Shown here piece by piece: positions 15,191-22,064 of a DNA stretch of 32,697 bases. This stretch comes from Actinomycetota bacterium (GTDB lineage: Bacteria; Actinomycetota; CADDZG01; WHSQ01): contig JACDCD010000028.1 of the NCBI GenBank assembly GCA_013694625.1, positions 1-32,697 of the forward strand. Direction: 5' to 3'. Numbering within the stretch: position 1 is the first letter of the stretch; the number at the start of each line of letters is the position of its first letter. The notes below the pieces were generated by a model. The model ran no database searches. It had not been told where the DNA came from and saw only the letters and a list, made by a program, of their open reading frames with translations. The position numbers and the translations under genes are program-made.

Positions 15191-16246
15191 TCAGGCTTCC
15201 AGCCGGAAGAAACGCGCCGCGTTGCCGCCCATGATGGCACGTCGGTCGGACGCGGAGAAGGGCAGCCCGAACACGTATTGAGGATGGTCGAAGTCGTGGT
15301 GCGGCCAGTCCGAGGCGAACATGGCACGGTCGGCCCCCTCGAACAACTCGAACAGCTTGACGATATCGCCCCTGCGCTCGGGTTCTTCGATCGGCTGGGT
15401 GCCGAAGTACCATCTCTTGATGTAATGGCTTGGCCGCTCCTGCAGGAAAGGCACCTCTCGCCGGCGTTCGGTGTATTCCTTGTCCAGGCGATTGAGCATG
15501 AACGGTACCCAACTGATGCCGGCCTCCATGATGCCGATGCCCAGGTCCGGCCAACGCACCGGCACACCTGTCTCGAGCAGGCTGATCATGTTGGCCATCA
15601 TGGAGAACGGATGGGCCACGGCATGTTGGGCGAGCGAGGTCTGGAACACCTCGAGTTGGAAAGGGAAGGTGGGGTACACGGCTTCGACACTGTGCATCAC
15701 GACCGGAAGCCCCGCCTCCGTCGCGGCTTCGTAGACCGGGTCGTAGATGTGATGTCCGTACAGCGGCCGGACCCCCGATGCGGGGAGGTAGACGCACACG
15801 AACCCGGGTTCTCCGGCGTGCCTTCGGATGTCTTCTGCGGATGCTACCGGGTCCTGCGGGGCGATCACGAGCGACCCTTTGAGGGTCGGCTCGGCGAGCA
15901 GCCAGTGATCGTGCAGCCAGGCGTTGTAGGATTGCGCCAAAGCCACGGCGAAACGAGGATCCCGCACCATTGCGAGGGCGAGAAGGTGGTCGGGGAACAA
16001 CACCGCGCGATCGACGTGCAGATCGTCCAGACCCGAGCGCATCTCCGAAGCCGAGTCGACCGTCTGCTTGCGGTTGCTCCCACCGGGCCAAGGTACGCGG
16101 TACTCGGCGCGCGGCGACATCCCGGGGAGGTCGAGATAGCGCTCCGGAACCTTTGCGATCTCGCGCAGGGCGACATCCCAGGGAGAGGGGGCATAGTCGG
16201 CCATCCCCGCAGGATCTTCGTGAATGTGGACGTCTGCGTCTACCAC
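15191..16246 (-). CDS. Amidohydrolase family 2 (TIM-barrel metal hydrolase/decarboxylase)
   Basis: This 351-aa protein belongs to the amidohydrolase-related (ACMSD-like) family, whose members hydrolyse lactones or decarboxylate aromatic acids. Metal-site residues are visible: H7-x-H9 (DVHIH) at the end of the first strand, a histidine in VVMHSVE, a histidine in the HPFSMM region and an aspartate in FASDWPHHD. The open frame extends to a TTG at 16252, but the GTG at 16246 has GAGGG 7 bases upstream and is preferred. It is the first gene of a minus-strand pair with the Rieske ferredoxin. The short repeat element lies upstream. The substrate is unknown; lactonase or decarboxylase activity is possible. 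Confidence 0.83.
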   Translation of the reverse strand: MVDADVHIHEDPAGMADYAPSPWDVALREIAKVPERYLDLPGMSPRAEYRVPWPGGSNRKQTVDSASEMRSGLDDLHVDRAVLFPDHLLALAMVRDPRFAVALAQSYNAWLHDHWLLAEPTLKGSLVIAPQDPVASAEDIRRHAGEPGFVCVYLPASGVRPLYGHHIYDPVYEAATEAGLPVVMHSVEAVYPTFPFQLEVFQTSLAQHAVAHPFSMMANMISLLETGVPVRWPDLGIGIMEAGISWVPFMLNRLDKEYTERRREVPFLQERPSHYIKRWYFGTQPIEEPERRGDIVKLFELFEGADRAMFASDWPHHDFDHPQYVFGLPFSASDRRAIMGGNAARFFRLEA

Positions 16247-16326
16247 GAACAAACCCTCGAGGGTGTCCCGGTCCGGACTCTGCTGTTCGGCTCCGATCGC
16301 GCAAATCCTCTCCGCCTCGACGGCGC

Positions 16327-16403
16327 CTAGTGCACCTTTGCGTAAGTTCCGTCGCCCCAGGACAGCCCTGGACGCTGGCGTTACTTCCGCGCAGGAGCAC
16401 TAG
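16327..16403 (-). repeat. MITE-like palindromic repeat, short copy (77 bp)
   Basis: This is a complete copy of the element also found at 10657-10824, in the opposite orientation and without the 91-base internal stretch. All 77 bases are identical to the two arms of the longer copy. The whole copy folds as an imperfect hairpin: the outer ends CTAGTGC pair with GCACTAG, and the centre holds CCAGG and CCTGG around a 5-base loop. It sits between the divergent amidohydrolase and small zinc-ribbon-like genes and ends 12 bases before the latter's ATG. Confidence 0.85.
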
Positions 16404-16409
16404 TATAGG
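16381..16409 (+). promoter_or_regulatory. Possible leaderless promoter partly inside the repeat
   Basis: TTACTT (16381-16386) and TATAGG (16404-16409) are 17 bases apart. The latter ends 6 bases before the ATG at 16416, the spacing expected for a leaderless actinobacterial transcript. The -35 part lies within the repeat and the -10 just outside. The ATG has no ribosome binding site, in line with this reading. Confidence 0.3.
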
Positions 16410-16415
16410 CAGTCG

Positions 16416-16673
16416 ATGCCCAGCCACTCCCCCTTCGGGTCCTTCCACGTGCACGAAGACCATGCCTTCGAGGGCTTCACGATCGAGACCCGGTGCGGTG
16501 CCGTGGTGCTCATAGCACGATGTGACTGCGGTGACGCTCTTGATGTCGCCGATGCCGTGTTCAAAGGTTGTCCCGATTGCAACGGGTCCGGCGAGGCCAC
16601 CGCGAGCTGCGACCGCTGCGGCACGACCGGCGTCGTCGTCGACCACAGTGCTCTCACCTGGCGGCAAACTTGA
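16416..16673 (+). CDS. Small cysteine-rich zinc-ribbon-like protein
   Basis: This 85-aa protein of no recognised family has three cysteine pairs in its second half: CDC, CPDC and CDRC, with a NGSGEATASC linker reminiscent of the CxxCxGxG zinc-binding repeats of DnaJ. A structural zinc or redox-active site is likely. Codon third positions are strongly GC-biased, which supports coding. It begins 12 bases after the repeat element, without a ribosome binding site. It is followed after 55 bases by the sugar-acid dehydratase gene, whose upstream open frame overlaps it in another frame. It may be co-transcribed with the dehydratase. Confidence 0.6.
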   Translation: MPSHSPFGSFHVHEDHAFEGFTIETRCGAVVLIARCDCGDALDVADAVFKGCPDCNGSGEATASCDRCGTTGVVVDHSALTWRQT

Positions 16674-16728
16674 CCTTTACGCTTCGAGCTCGGCAGGCAA
16701 CGAAGTCAACGACATTCCGGAGGGGCAT

Positions 16729-18456
16729 ATGACTAACGGTGACAACGGCCTTCGAAGCGGCAAGTGGTTCGACACACGTGACCTCGACGGCTTCCTGCAT
16801 CGCTCGTGGCTGAAGTCGCAGGGATTCGGCGACCTCGCCTACAAGAACCGTCCGGTCATAGGGATCTGCAACAGCTGGAGCGAGCTGGTCAACTGCAACG
16901 CCCACCTCCGTGACCTAGCCCAGGATGTCAAACGCGGAATCTTGCAGGCGGGCGGTTTTCCCCTGGAGTTCCCTGTGATGTCGCTGGGCGAGGCGCTGAT
17001 GAAACCCACGGCAATGCTCTATCGCAACTTAATGGCGATGGACGTCGAGGAAAGTATCCGCGCCTATCCCCTTGATGGGGTGGTCCTGCTTGCAGGGTGT
17101 GACAAGACGGTACCGGCAAGCCTTCTCGGCGCGGCAAGCGCCAACGTCCCGGCCCTGATGGTTACCGGGGGCCCGATGCTCAACGGGCACTGGCGCAATC
17201 AGAACCTGGGCTCCTGCACCGATTGCTGGCGCGCCCACGAGGATCTCCGGGCAGGGCGCATAACCGAAGCAGACTTCGACGAGGTCGAAGTGTCGATGTC
17301 GCGCAGCAACGGGCATTGTCAAACGATGGGAACCGCTTCGACCATGGCCTCGGTGACCGAGGGACTCGGCATGACGCTTCCGGGCGGAGCGGCCATCCCG
17401 GCGGTGGACTCGCGGCGCAAGCAGTTGGCGGAGCTCTCCGGCGCCCAGATCGTCCAGCTCGTCAAGGACGACATCAGGCCGGGCGACATCCTGACGCGAG
17501 AGGCGTTCGAGAACGCCATTCGAGTCCTGCACGCCATCGGTGGCTCAACCAACGGCATCCTGCACCTGATCGCGCTGGCGGGGCGTGTCGGCATCGGACT
17601 CCCGGTGCAGCTCTTCGACGAGCTGTCGGAGTCAACGCCGTGGCTCGTCAATCTCAAGCCATCCGGCGAGTACCTGATGGAGGACTTTTACTACGCGGGT
17701 GGAGTACCGGCGGTCATGGCGCAGCTCGGCGGCCTGCTGCACACAGATGCGCTCACGGTGTCGGGCGGGTCCGCGGGTGCCAACATCGAGGGCGCCCACA
17801 TCGTCAATCCGAAGGTCATCGCGTCCGCCGAGGAACCGCTCTCGACCGGAGGAAGCCTGGTCGCGCTCGCCGGAAACCTCTGCCCCGACGGGGCCATACT
17901 CAAGCGGTCGGCCGCGGAGGAGTCACTCTTGCAACACGAGGGCCCGGCGGTGGTATTCGAGGACATCGCCGATCTGAACGAACGCGTCGACGACCCCGGT
18001 CTCCCCGTGTCGGGCGGCAGCGTGATGGTTCTCAAGAACGCCGGGCCGGTCGGCGCGCCGGGAATGCCCGAGTGGGGCCACATGCCCATCCCGAAAAAGC
18101 TACTGCGCCAAGGTGTTACCGATGTCGTACGGATCTCGGACGCGCGCATGAGTGGAACATCGTACGGAGCCGTGGTGCTCCACGTCGCTCCCGAGTCGGC
18201 GATTGGAGGTCCGCTGGCCCTGGTGATGAACGGAGACCGCATCCGCCTCGACACGGCGGCGCGCCGGCTCGATCTGCTCGTGGACGACGCCGAGATGGCC
18301 GCTCGACGCGCCTCCTGGACCCCCCCGCCGAGAAAGGACGCGCGCGGCTACAGGGCCTTGTTCGCCGATCATGTCCTTCAGGCCAACGAGGGCTGTGATT
18401 TCGACTTCCTCAGAGGCCGCTCGCCGGTGGTCGAGACGTCCCGCACCTACGGCTGA
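16729..18456 (+). CDS. IlvD/Edd-family sugar-acid dehydratase (L-arabonate dehydratase-like)
   Basis: This iron-sulfur dehydratase converts an aldonate to its 2-keto-3-deoxy acid. It has 575 aa, the normal length. The [2Fe-2S] ligands C56 (VNCNAH), C124 (AGCDKT) and C197 (GHCQTMGT) occur with the same spacing as I recall for L-arabinonate dehydratase, and K126 is the position of the carbamylated magnesium-binding lysine. The sequence is closer to the pentonate/hexonate dehydratases than to branched-chain IlvD. The ATG at 16729 follows GGAGGGG; the long in-frame extension upstream overlaps the small Cys-rich gene and is rejected. With the DapA-family aldolase and KDG kinase nearby it probably forms an Entner-Doudoroff-like route. 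The exact sugar acid is unknown. Confidence 0.9.
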   Translation: MTNGDNGLRSGKWFDTRDLDGFLHRSWLKSQGFGDLAYKNRPVIGICNSWSELVNCNAHLRDLAQDVKRGILQAGGFPLEFPVMSLGEALMKPTAMLYRNLMAMDVEESIRAYPLDGVVLLAGCDKTVPASLLGAASANVPALMVTGGPMLNGHWRNQNLGSCTDCWRAHEDLRAGRITEADFDEVEVSMSRSNGHCQTMGTASTMASVTEGLGMTLPGGAAIPAVDSRRKQLAELSGAQIVQLVKDDIRPGDILTREAFENAIRVLHAIGGSTNGILHLIALAGRVGIGLPVQLFDELSESTPWLVNLKPSGEYLMEDFYYAGGVPAVMAQLGGLLHTDALTVSGGSAGANIEGAHIVNPKVIASAEEPLSTGGSLVALAGNLCPDGAILKRSAAEESLLQHEGPAVVFEDIADLNERVDDPGLPVSGGSVMVLKNAGPVGAPGMPEWGHMPIPKKLLRQGVTDVVRISDARMSGTSYGAVVLHVAPESAIGGPLALVMNGDRIRLDTAARRLDLLVDDAEMAARRASWTPPPRKDARGYRALFADHVLQANEGCDFDFLRGRSPVVETSRTYG

Positions 18457-18476
18457 TCTCCGGTTGTGTGGTGGCA

Positions 18477-19226
18477 CTAATGCAGGTATAGGCCGCCGTC
18501 CACCAGCAGCGTTTGTCCTGTGACGAAGCTGCTACGGTCTCCGGCGAAGAAAACAACCGCGTTGGCGATGTCCTCTGGGACACCGCGTCGCTTGAGTGAC
18601 TGGTCGCGCATCAGGTCGTCATGCAGCGCCTGTTGGTCCGGGTGAATCGCGATGGCTCGCGTGGGAAAGGCGCCCGGCGCGATTGCATTCACGCGTATAC
18701 CCTTTGGCCCGGCCTCGCGGGCAAGGGAGCGGGTGAAGCCCACAACCGCTCCTTTCGAAGCGACGTAAGGCATAAGGTTCTCGTTTCCCATGAAGAACGT
18801 GATCGACGAGATGCTCACGATGGACCCGCCGCCGCGCTCGATCATCTGGGGATAGACCGATCGCGAGCACAACCAATAACCCTTCACATTCACGTTGAAG
18901 ACGCTCTCCCAGGTGGCCTCATCAAAGTCATGCCACGGTCCATAGGGGTAGATCGCTGCGTTGTTGACCAGAACATCAGCGCCCCCGTACTCGTGCTGGG
19001 CTCGCGCAGCCATAGCATCGACCGCAGCGGCATCCGAGATATCGGTGGCCACAGCAATCGCCCGTCCGCCCGCACGGGTGATCAGCTCCACGGTGTCCTC
19101 AAGACCATCGGGCTCCAGACCGGCGACCACGACGTTGGCGCCCTCGGCAGCGAGGGCCACGGCCGAGGCGCGTCCGAGGCCGGAGGAGGCGCCGGTCACA
19201 ATGGCAGTCTTGTCGGATAAGCTCAC
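18477..19226 (-). CDS. Short-chain dehydrogenase/reductase (SDR)
   Basis: This is a classical SDR, 249 aa. TGASSGLG is at residues 11-18, NNA near 88, the serine in SISS near 140, Y154-x3-K158 (YVASK) follows, and the C-terminus contains GQTLLVDGG. It is related to sugar and 3-ketoacyl dehydrogenases and is distinct from the SDR at 8210-8980. It lies antisense between the dehydratase and the aldolase genes. The start is GTG with no ribosome binding site, 7 bases after a TAGCAT box on the same strand, which suggests a leaderless mRNA. A role as sugar or keto-deoxy-acid dehydrogenase in the surrounding pathway is inference from position. Confidence 0.88.
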   Translation of the reverse strand: MSLSDKTAIVTGASSGLGRASAVALAAEGANVVVAGLEPDGLEDTVELITRAGGRAIAVATDISDAAAVDAMAARAQHEYGGADVLVNNAAIYPYGPWHDFDEATWESVFNVNVKGYWLCSRSVYPQMIERGGGSIVSISSITFFMGNENLMPYVASKGAVVGFTRSLAREAGPKGIRVNAIAPGAFPTRAIAIHPDQQALHDDLMRDQSLKRRGVPEDIANAVVFFAGDRSSFVTGQTLLVDGGLYLH

Positions 19227-19233
19227 GGCGCGT

Positions 19234-19239
19234 ATGCTA
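19234..19239 (-). promoter_or_regulatory. Probable -10 element of the leaderless SDR gene
   Basis: On the minus strand TAGCAT (19239-19234) ends 7 bases before the GTG at 19226. The same bases contain the ATG of the divergent aldolase gene. No convincing -35 box is seen. Confidence 0.3.
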
Positions 19240-20079
19240 ACTCAGCCAGTTTCCATCGTCGTTGCACTGCTGACACCCATTGATCCCAATGGAAACGTGG
19301 ACGTGACCGCCATGAAGCACCATGTCGATTGGCTCATCGACGAGGGAGTCGATGCCATCATGCCCTGCGGCACGACAGGTGAGGGCGCGCTTCTCGAAAC
19401 CGCCGAGGTCGCAGCGGTGATTGCCGCAGTCGCTCAGTCCGCCGAAGGGCGGGCCGAAGTCCTGGCCCACGTCGGTCGTCCGGCAACACGAGCAACCGTG
19501 TCCCTCGCCCGGCAGGCGATCGAGGCCGGCTCGAACGCGGTCGCCGCCGTCGTCCCCTACTACTACGGGGTCGGCGACGATCAGATCAAGAACCACTATC
19601 GCAGGCTGCTCGAGAGCGCGGGCGGGACACCGGTGTTTGCTTACAACATCCCAAGCCGGACGGGCAACGACATGGGCGCTGGATGTGTGCGCGATCTCGC
19701 GGCCGATGGTCTCGGGGGCATCAAAGATTCGACCAAGAGCTTCGGCCGACACCTCGAGTACCTGAAGGTGGCGACGGATCAGCCATCATTCCGGGTGCTC
19801 ATGGGCTCGGACGGCATGGCCCTCGACGCGATGAAGGAGGGAGCGGCCGGCTCCGTGTCGGCCCTCTCGAACCTGAGGCCGGATCTCTTTGTACAACTGA
19901 AGAATGCCTTCCTCGATGGTCGCATGGAGGATGCTGCGGCTCTGCAGGAGAGGATCTCCGCGATCAAGGCGGCCACCTCCGGTGGCCCTGGGCTGAGAGG
20001 CCTGAAGAGCGCCGTGTCCGAGATGCTCGGGCGGCGCGGGATCGCGTATCCCACCGCACAGCGCTCTCCGTTGGAGTGA
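19234..20079 (+). CDS. Dihydrodipicolinate synthase (DapA)-family aldolase/dehydratase
   Basis: This is a class I aldolase-fold enzyme, 281 aa. CGTTGEG is at 45-51, Y137 in YNIPSRT and the Schiff-base lysine K164 in GGIKDST match DapA numbering. Because the neighbours are a sugar-acid dehydratase and a KDG kinase, I infer a 2-keto-3-deoxy-gluconate/pentonate aldolase or dehydratase, not lysine biosynthesis. The ATG at 19234 is only 7 bases from the divergent SDR start; a far longer open frame upstream overlaps the SDR gene antisense and is rejected. The stop overlaps the kinase GTG by 4 bases (GTGA). No ribosome binding site is visible. Confidence 0.87.
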   Translation: MLTQPVSIVVALLTPIDPNGNVDVTAMKHHVDWLIDEGVDAIMPCGTTGEGALLETAEVAAVIAAVAQSAEGRAEVLAHVGRPATRATVSLARQAIEAGSNAVAAVVPYYYGVGDDQIKNHYRRLLESAGGTPVFAYNIPSRTGNDMGAGCVRDLAADGLGGIKDSTKSFGRHLEYLKVATDQPSFRVLMGSDGMALDAMKEGAAGSVSALSNLRPDLFVQLKNAFLDGRMEDAAALQERISAIKAATSGGPGLRGLKSAVSEMLGRRGIAYPTAQRSPLE

Positions 20080-21044
20080 CGCTGCCGGCGCGCGTTCTCA
20101 CGGCCGGCGAGACCATGGTACTGCTGGACCCACTGGACGATGGTGCGCCGTCGATGGGCTCCCGTTTCGATGTGCGCGTGGCAGGCGCCGAGACAAACTA
20201 CGGCATCGGCTTGACGCGCCTGGGGATCGGTGTCCGATGGGTTTCGAAGATCGGGGACGATCCCTTCGGCGGGATCATCGCGGAAGCCCTCGGAGACGAG
20301 GACATCGATCTCGGCTACCTGCAGAGGGAGCCGGGGGCGCCCACGGGCGTCTTCTTCAAGTGGCGGAGCGCAGGCAGAAGTCACGTCTTCTACTACAGGA
20401 AAGGGTCTGCGGCAAGCCGCCTGGGCCCCGAGGATGTGCCCGAAGGCGCCTTCGACGGCATCGCGCACGTCCACCTGACCGGAATCACCATGGCGATTTC
20501 CGAATCTGCCGGGGAGCTCGTCGTCGACCTTGCGCGCCGCGCCTCGCAACGTTCGATCACGGTGTCGTTCGACCCCAACTTCCGCCCAGCCTTATGGAAG
20601 TCCCCCCGCGCTGCCTTGGACGCCCACCTGTGCGTGCTCCCGTACGTCGACTGGTACCTGTGCGGGCTCGAGGAGGGTCATCTCTTGTTTGGCACCGGTA
20701 CAGAAAGGCGACTCGTGGACGCGGTGGAAGATGCAGGGGCAGGCAACGTGGTGGTGCGCGTCGGCGAGCGCGGCGTCATCGTGCGCGAAGGAGCGGATCT
20801 CGTCACCGTGGCGCCGCCCAAACTGGAGTCGGTGTTGGACGAGCTCGGCGCAGGGGATGGATTTGCGGCCGGATTCACGTACGGGTTGCTGCAGGGATGG
20901 GCGCCCCACCGCTGTGCCCAGGCCGGAAACCTGATAGCCGGCGCCGCGCTAAGAGGAACGGGCGACTGGGAGACGCTCCCCTATCTAGGGGAGGTGCAGT
21001 CCGACCTGCAGGCGATAGCGACAACCGGTGGGAGAAGAGGATGA
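20076..21044 (+). CDS. 2-keto-3-deoxygluconate kinase-like PfkB sugar kinase
   Basis: This PfkB-family kinase of 322 aa transfers phosphate from ATP to a sugar or keto-deoxy acid. The anion-hole and catalytic motif GAGDGF is at 258-263 with D261 as the base. VSFDPNFRPALW and FYYRKGSAASRL resemble KDG kinases, which bind the keto-deoxy acid through such tyrosine and arginine residues. The start GTG at 20076 overlaps the aldolase stop and was chosen over an in-frame start deep inside the aldolase gene. Its stop overlaps the aldo/keto reductase ATG (ATGA). The product would be a phosphorylated keto-deoxy acid; whether the neighbouring aldolase uses the phosphorylated or free form is not known. 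Confidence 0.87.
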   Translation: MTLPARVLTAGETMVLLDPLDDGAPSMGSRFDVRVAGAETNYGIGLTRLGIGVRWVSKIGDDPFGGIIAEALGDEDIDLGYLQREPGAPTGVFFKWRSAGRSHVFYYRKGSAASRLGPEDVPEGAFDGIAHVHLTGITMAISESAGELVVDLARRASQRSITVSFDPNFRPALWKSPRAALDAHLCVLPYVDWYLCGLEEGHLLFGTGTERRLVDAVEDAGAGNVVVRVGERGVIVREGADLVTVAPPKLESVLDELGAGDGFAAGFTYGLLQGWAPHRCAQAGNLIAGAALRGTGDWETLPYLGEVQSDLQAIATTGGRRG

Positions 21045-22024
21045 AAAGGCGACGGCTCGTTGCTCAGGGACCCGACATCACCACGGTGGGATTCGGAACT
21101 TGGGCCATAGGGGGACCATGGAAATTCGGCTGGGGGCCGCAGGATGACGATGAGTCCGTGGCGGCTATTCGCTATGCGATTGATTCGGGAATCAACTGGG
21201 TGGACACCGCGGCGGTGTACGGACTCGGTCACTCTGAAGAGGTGACCGGGCGCGCCCTCGAGCCGTATCGGGCGGGGGACGAGGTTTTCATCTTCACGAA
21301 GTGCGGGCGTGTACCGGTGACCCCGGGCAGCGAGGACATCGTGAGCGACCTCACTCCCGCTGCGATTCGGCATGAGTGCGATCAAAGCCTGAAGCGGCTG
21401 AACGCCGGGCGCATCGACCTCTATCAGTTCCATTGGCCCGACGGGAACACGGGGACCCCGTTGGAGGATTCATGGTCCACGATGGCCGAGCTGGTGCAGG
21501 AGGGTAAGGTTCGCTGGACCGGGGTGTCCAACTTCGACGTCGGCCAGTTGGAGAGGTGCGAGGCGATCCATCACGTCGACTCACTTCAGCCTCCGCTCAG
21601 CCTGATGAACCGGAGCGCCCGGAACGGCCTTATCCCCTGGTGCGCGGAGCACGGCACCGGCGTCATCGTCTACTCCCCCATGGCGTCGGGCCTGCTCACG
21701 GGCAAGTTCGACGGTGACCGCGTCGAGGCTCTGCCCGACGACGACTGGCGGAAGAGCTCACCCACCTTCCAGGGGCCGAGGTTGTCGGCCAACCTCGAGC
21801 TCGTAGACCGGCTCGGAGCGCTGGCGGAGCGCCTCGGAACCACCCTGCCGGCGCTGGCGGTGGCGTGGACGTTGGCGATTCCAGGTGTCAGCGCCGCAAT
21901 CGTGGGGGCGCGCCGGCCCGATCAGGTCGATGGATGGCTTCCGGCATCCGATCTCGATCTGAGTGACGAGGATCTCACCGAGATCGAGGCTGCGGTGACC
22001 GATACCGGGGCCGGGAGCGAATAG
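21041..22024 (+). CDS. Aldo/keto reductase
   Basis: This is an aldo/keto reductase of 327 aa. The tetrad reads D and Y in NWVDTAAVYGLG, K in FIFTKCG and H in LYQFHWPD. The C-terminal AIPGVSAAIVGARRPDQ is the NADP-binding segment. It resembles the AKR group that includes sugar and galactose dehydrogenases. The ATG overlaps the kinase stop by 4 bases and follows GGAGAAGAGG. It is the last gene of the aldolase-kinase-AKR operon, so it could be the sugar dehydrogenase that starts the pathway; this is inference. It converges with the formate dehydrogenase membrane subunit, 40 bases away. Confidence 0.9.
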   Translation: MKRRRLVAQGPDITTVGFGTWAIGGPWKFGWGPQDDDESVAAIRYAIDSGINWVDTAAVYGLGHSEEVTGRALEPYRAGDEVFIFTKCGRVPVTPGSEDIVSDLTPAAIRHECDQSLKRLNAGRIDLYQFHWPDGNTGTPLEDSWSTMAELVQEGKVRWTGVSNFDVGQLERCEAIHHVDSLQPPLSLMNRSARNGLIPWCAEHGTGVIVYSPMASGLLTGKFDGDRVEALPDDDWRKSSPTFQGPRLSANLELVDRLGALAERLGTTLPALAVAWTLAIPGVSAAIVGARRPDQVDGWLPASDLDLSDEDLTEIEAAVTDTGAGSE

Positions 22025-22064
22025 GGAGCGCCGAAATGTCCGCCTGGGCCCGAGTTCAGCCTGT

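Noticed and set aside
15180-16667. Long frame upstream of the Rieske ferredoxin (615 residues in all)
   Set aside because: It overlaps the well-supported amidohydrolase gene and the repeat; only the last 119 residues show a domain.
20237-21040. Fusion of an upstream frame to the aldo/keto reductase
   Set aside because: The extension is a shadow of the KDG kinase gene; the ATG at 21041 has a strong ribosome binding site.
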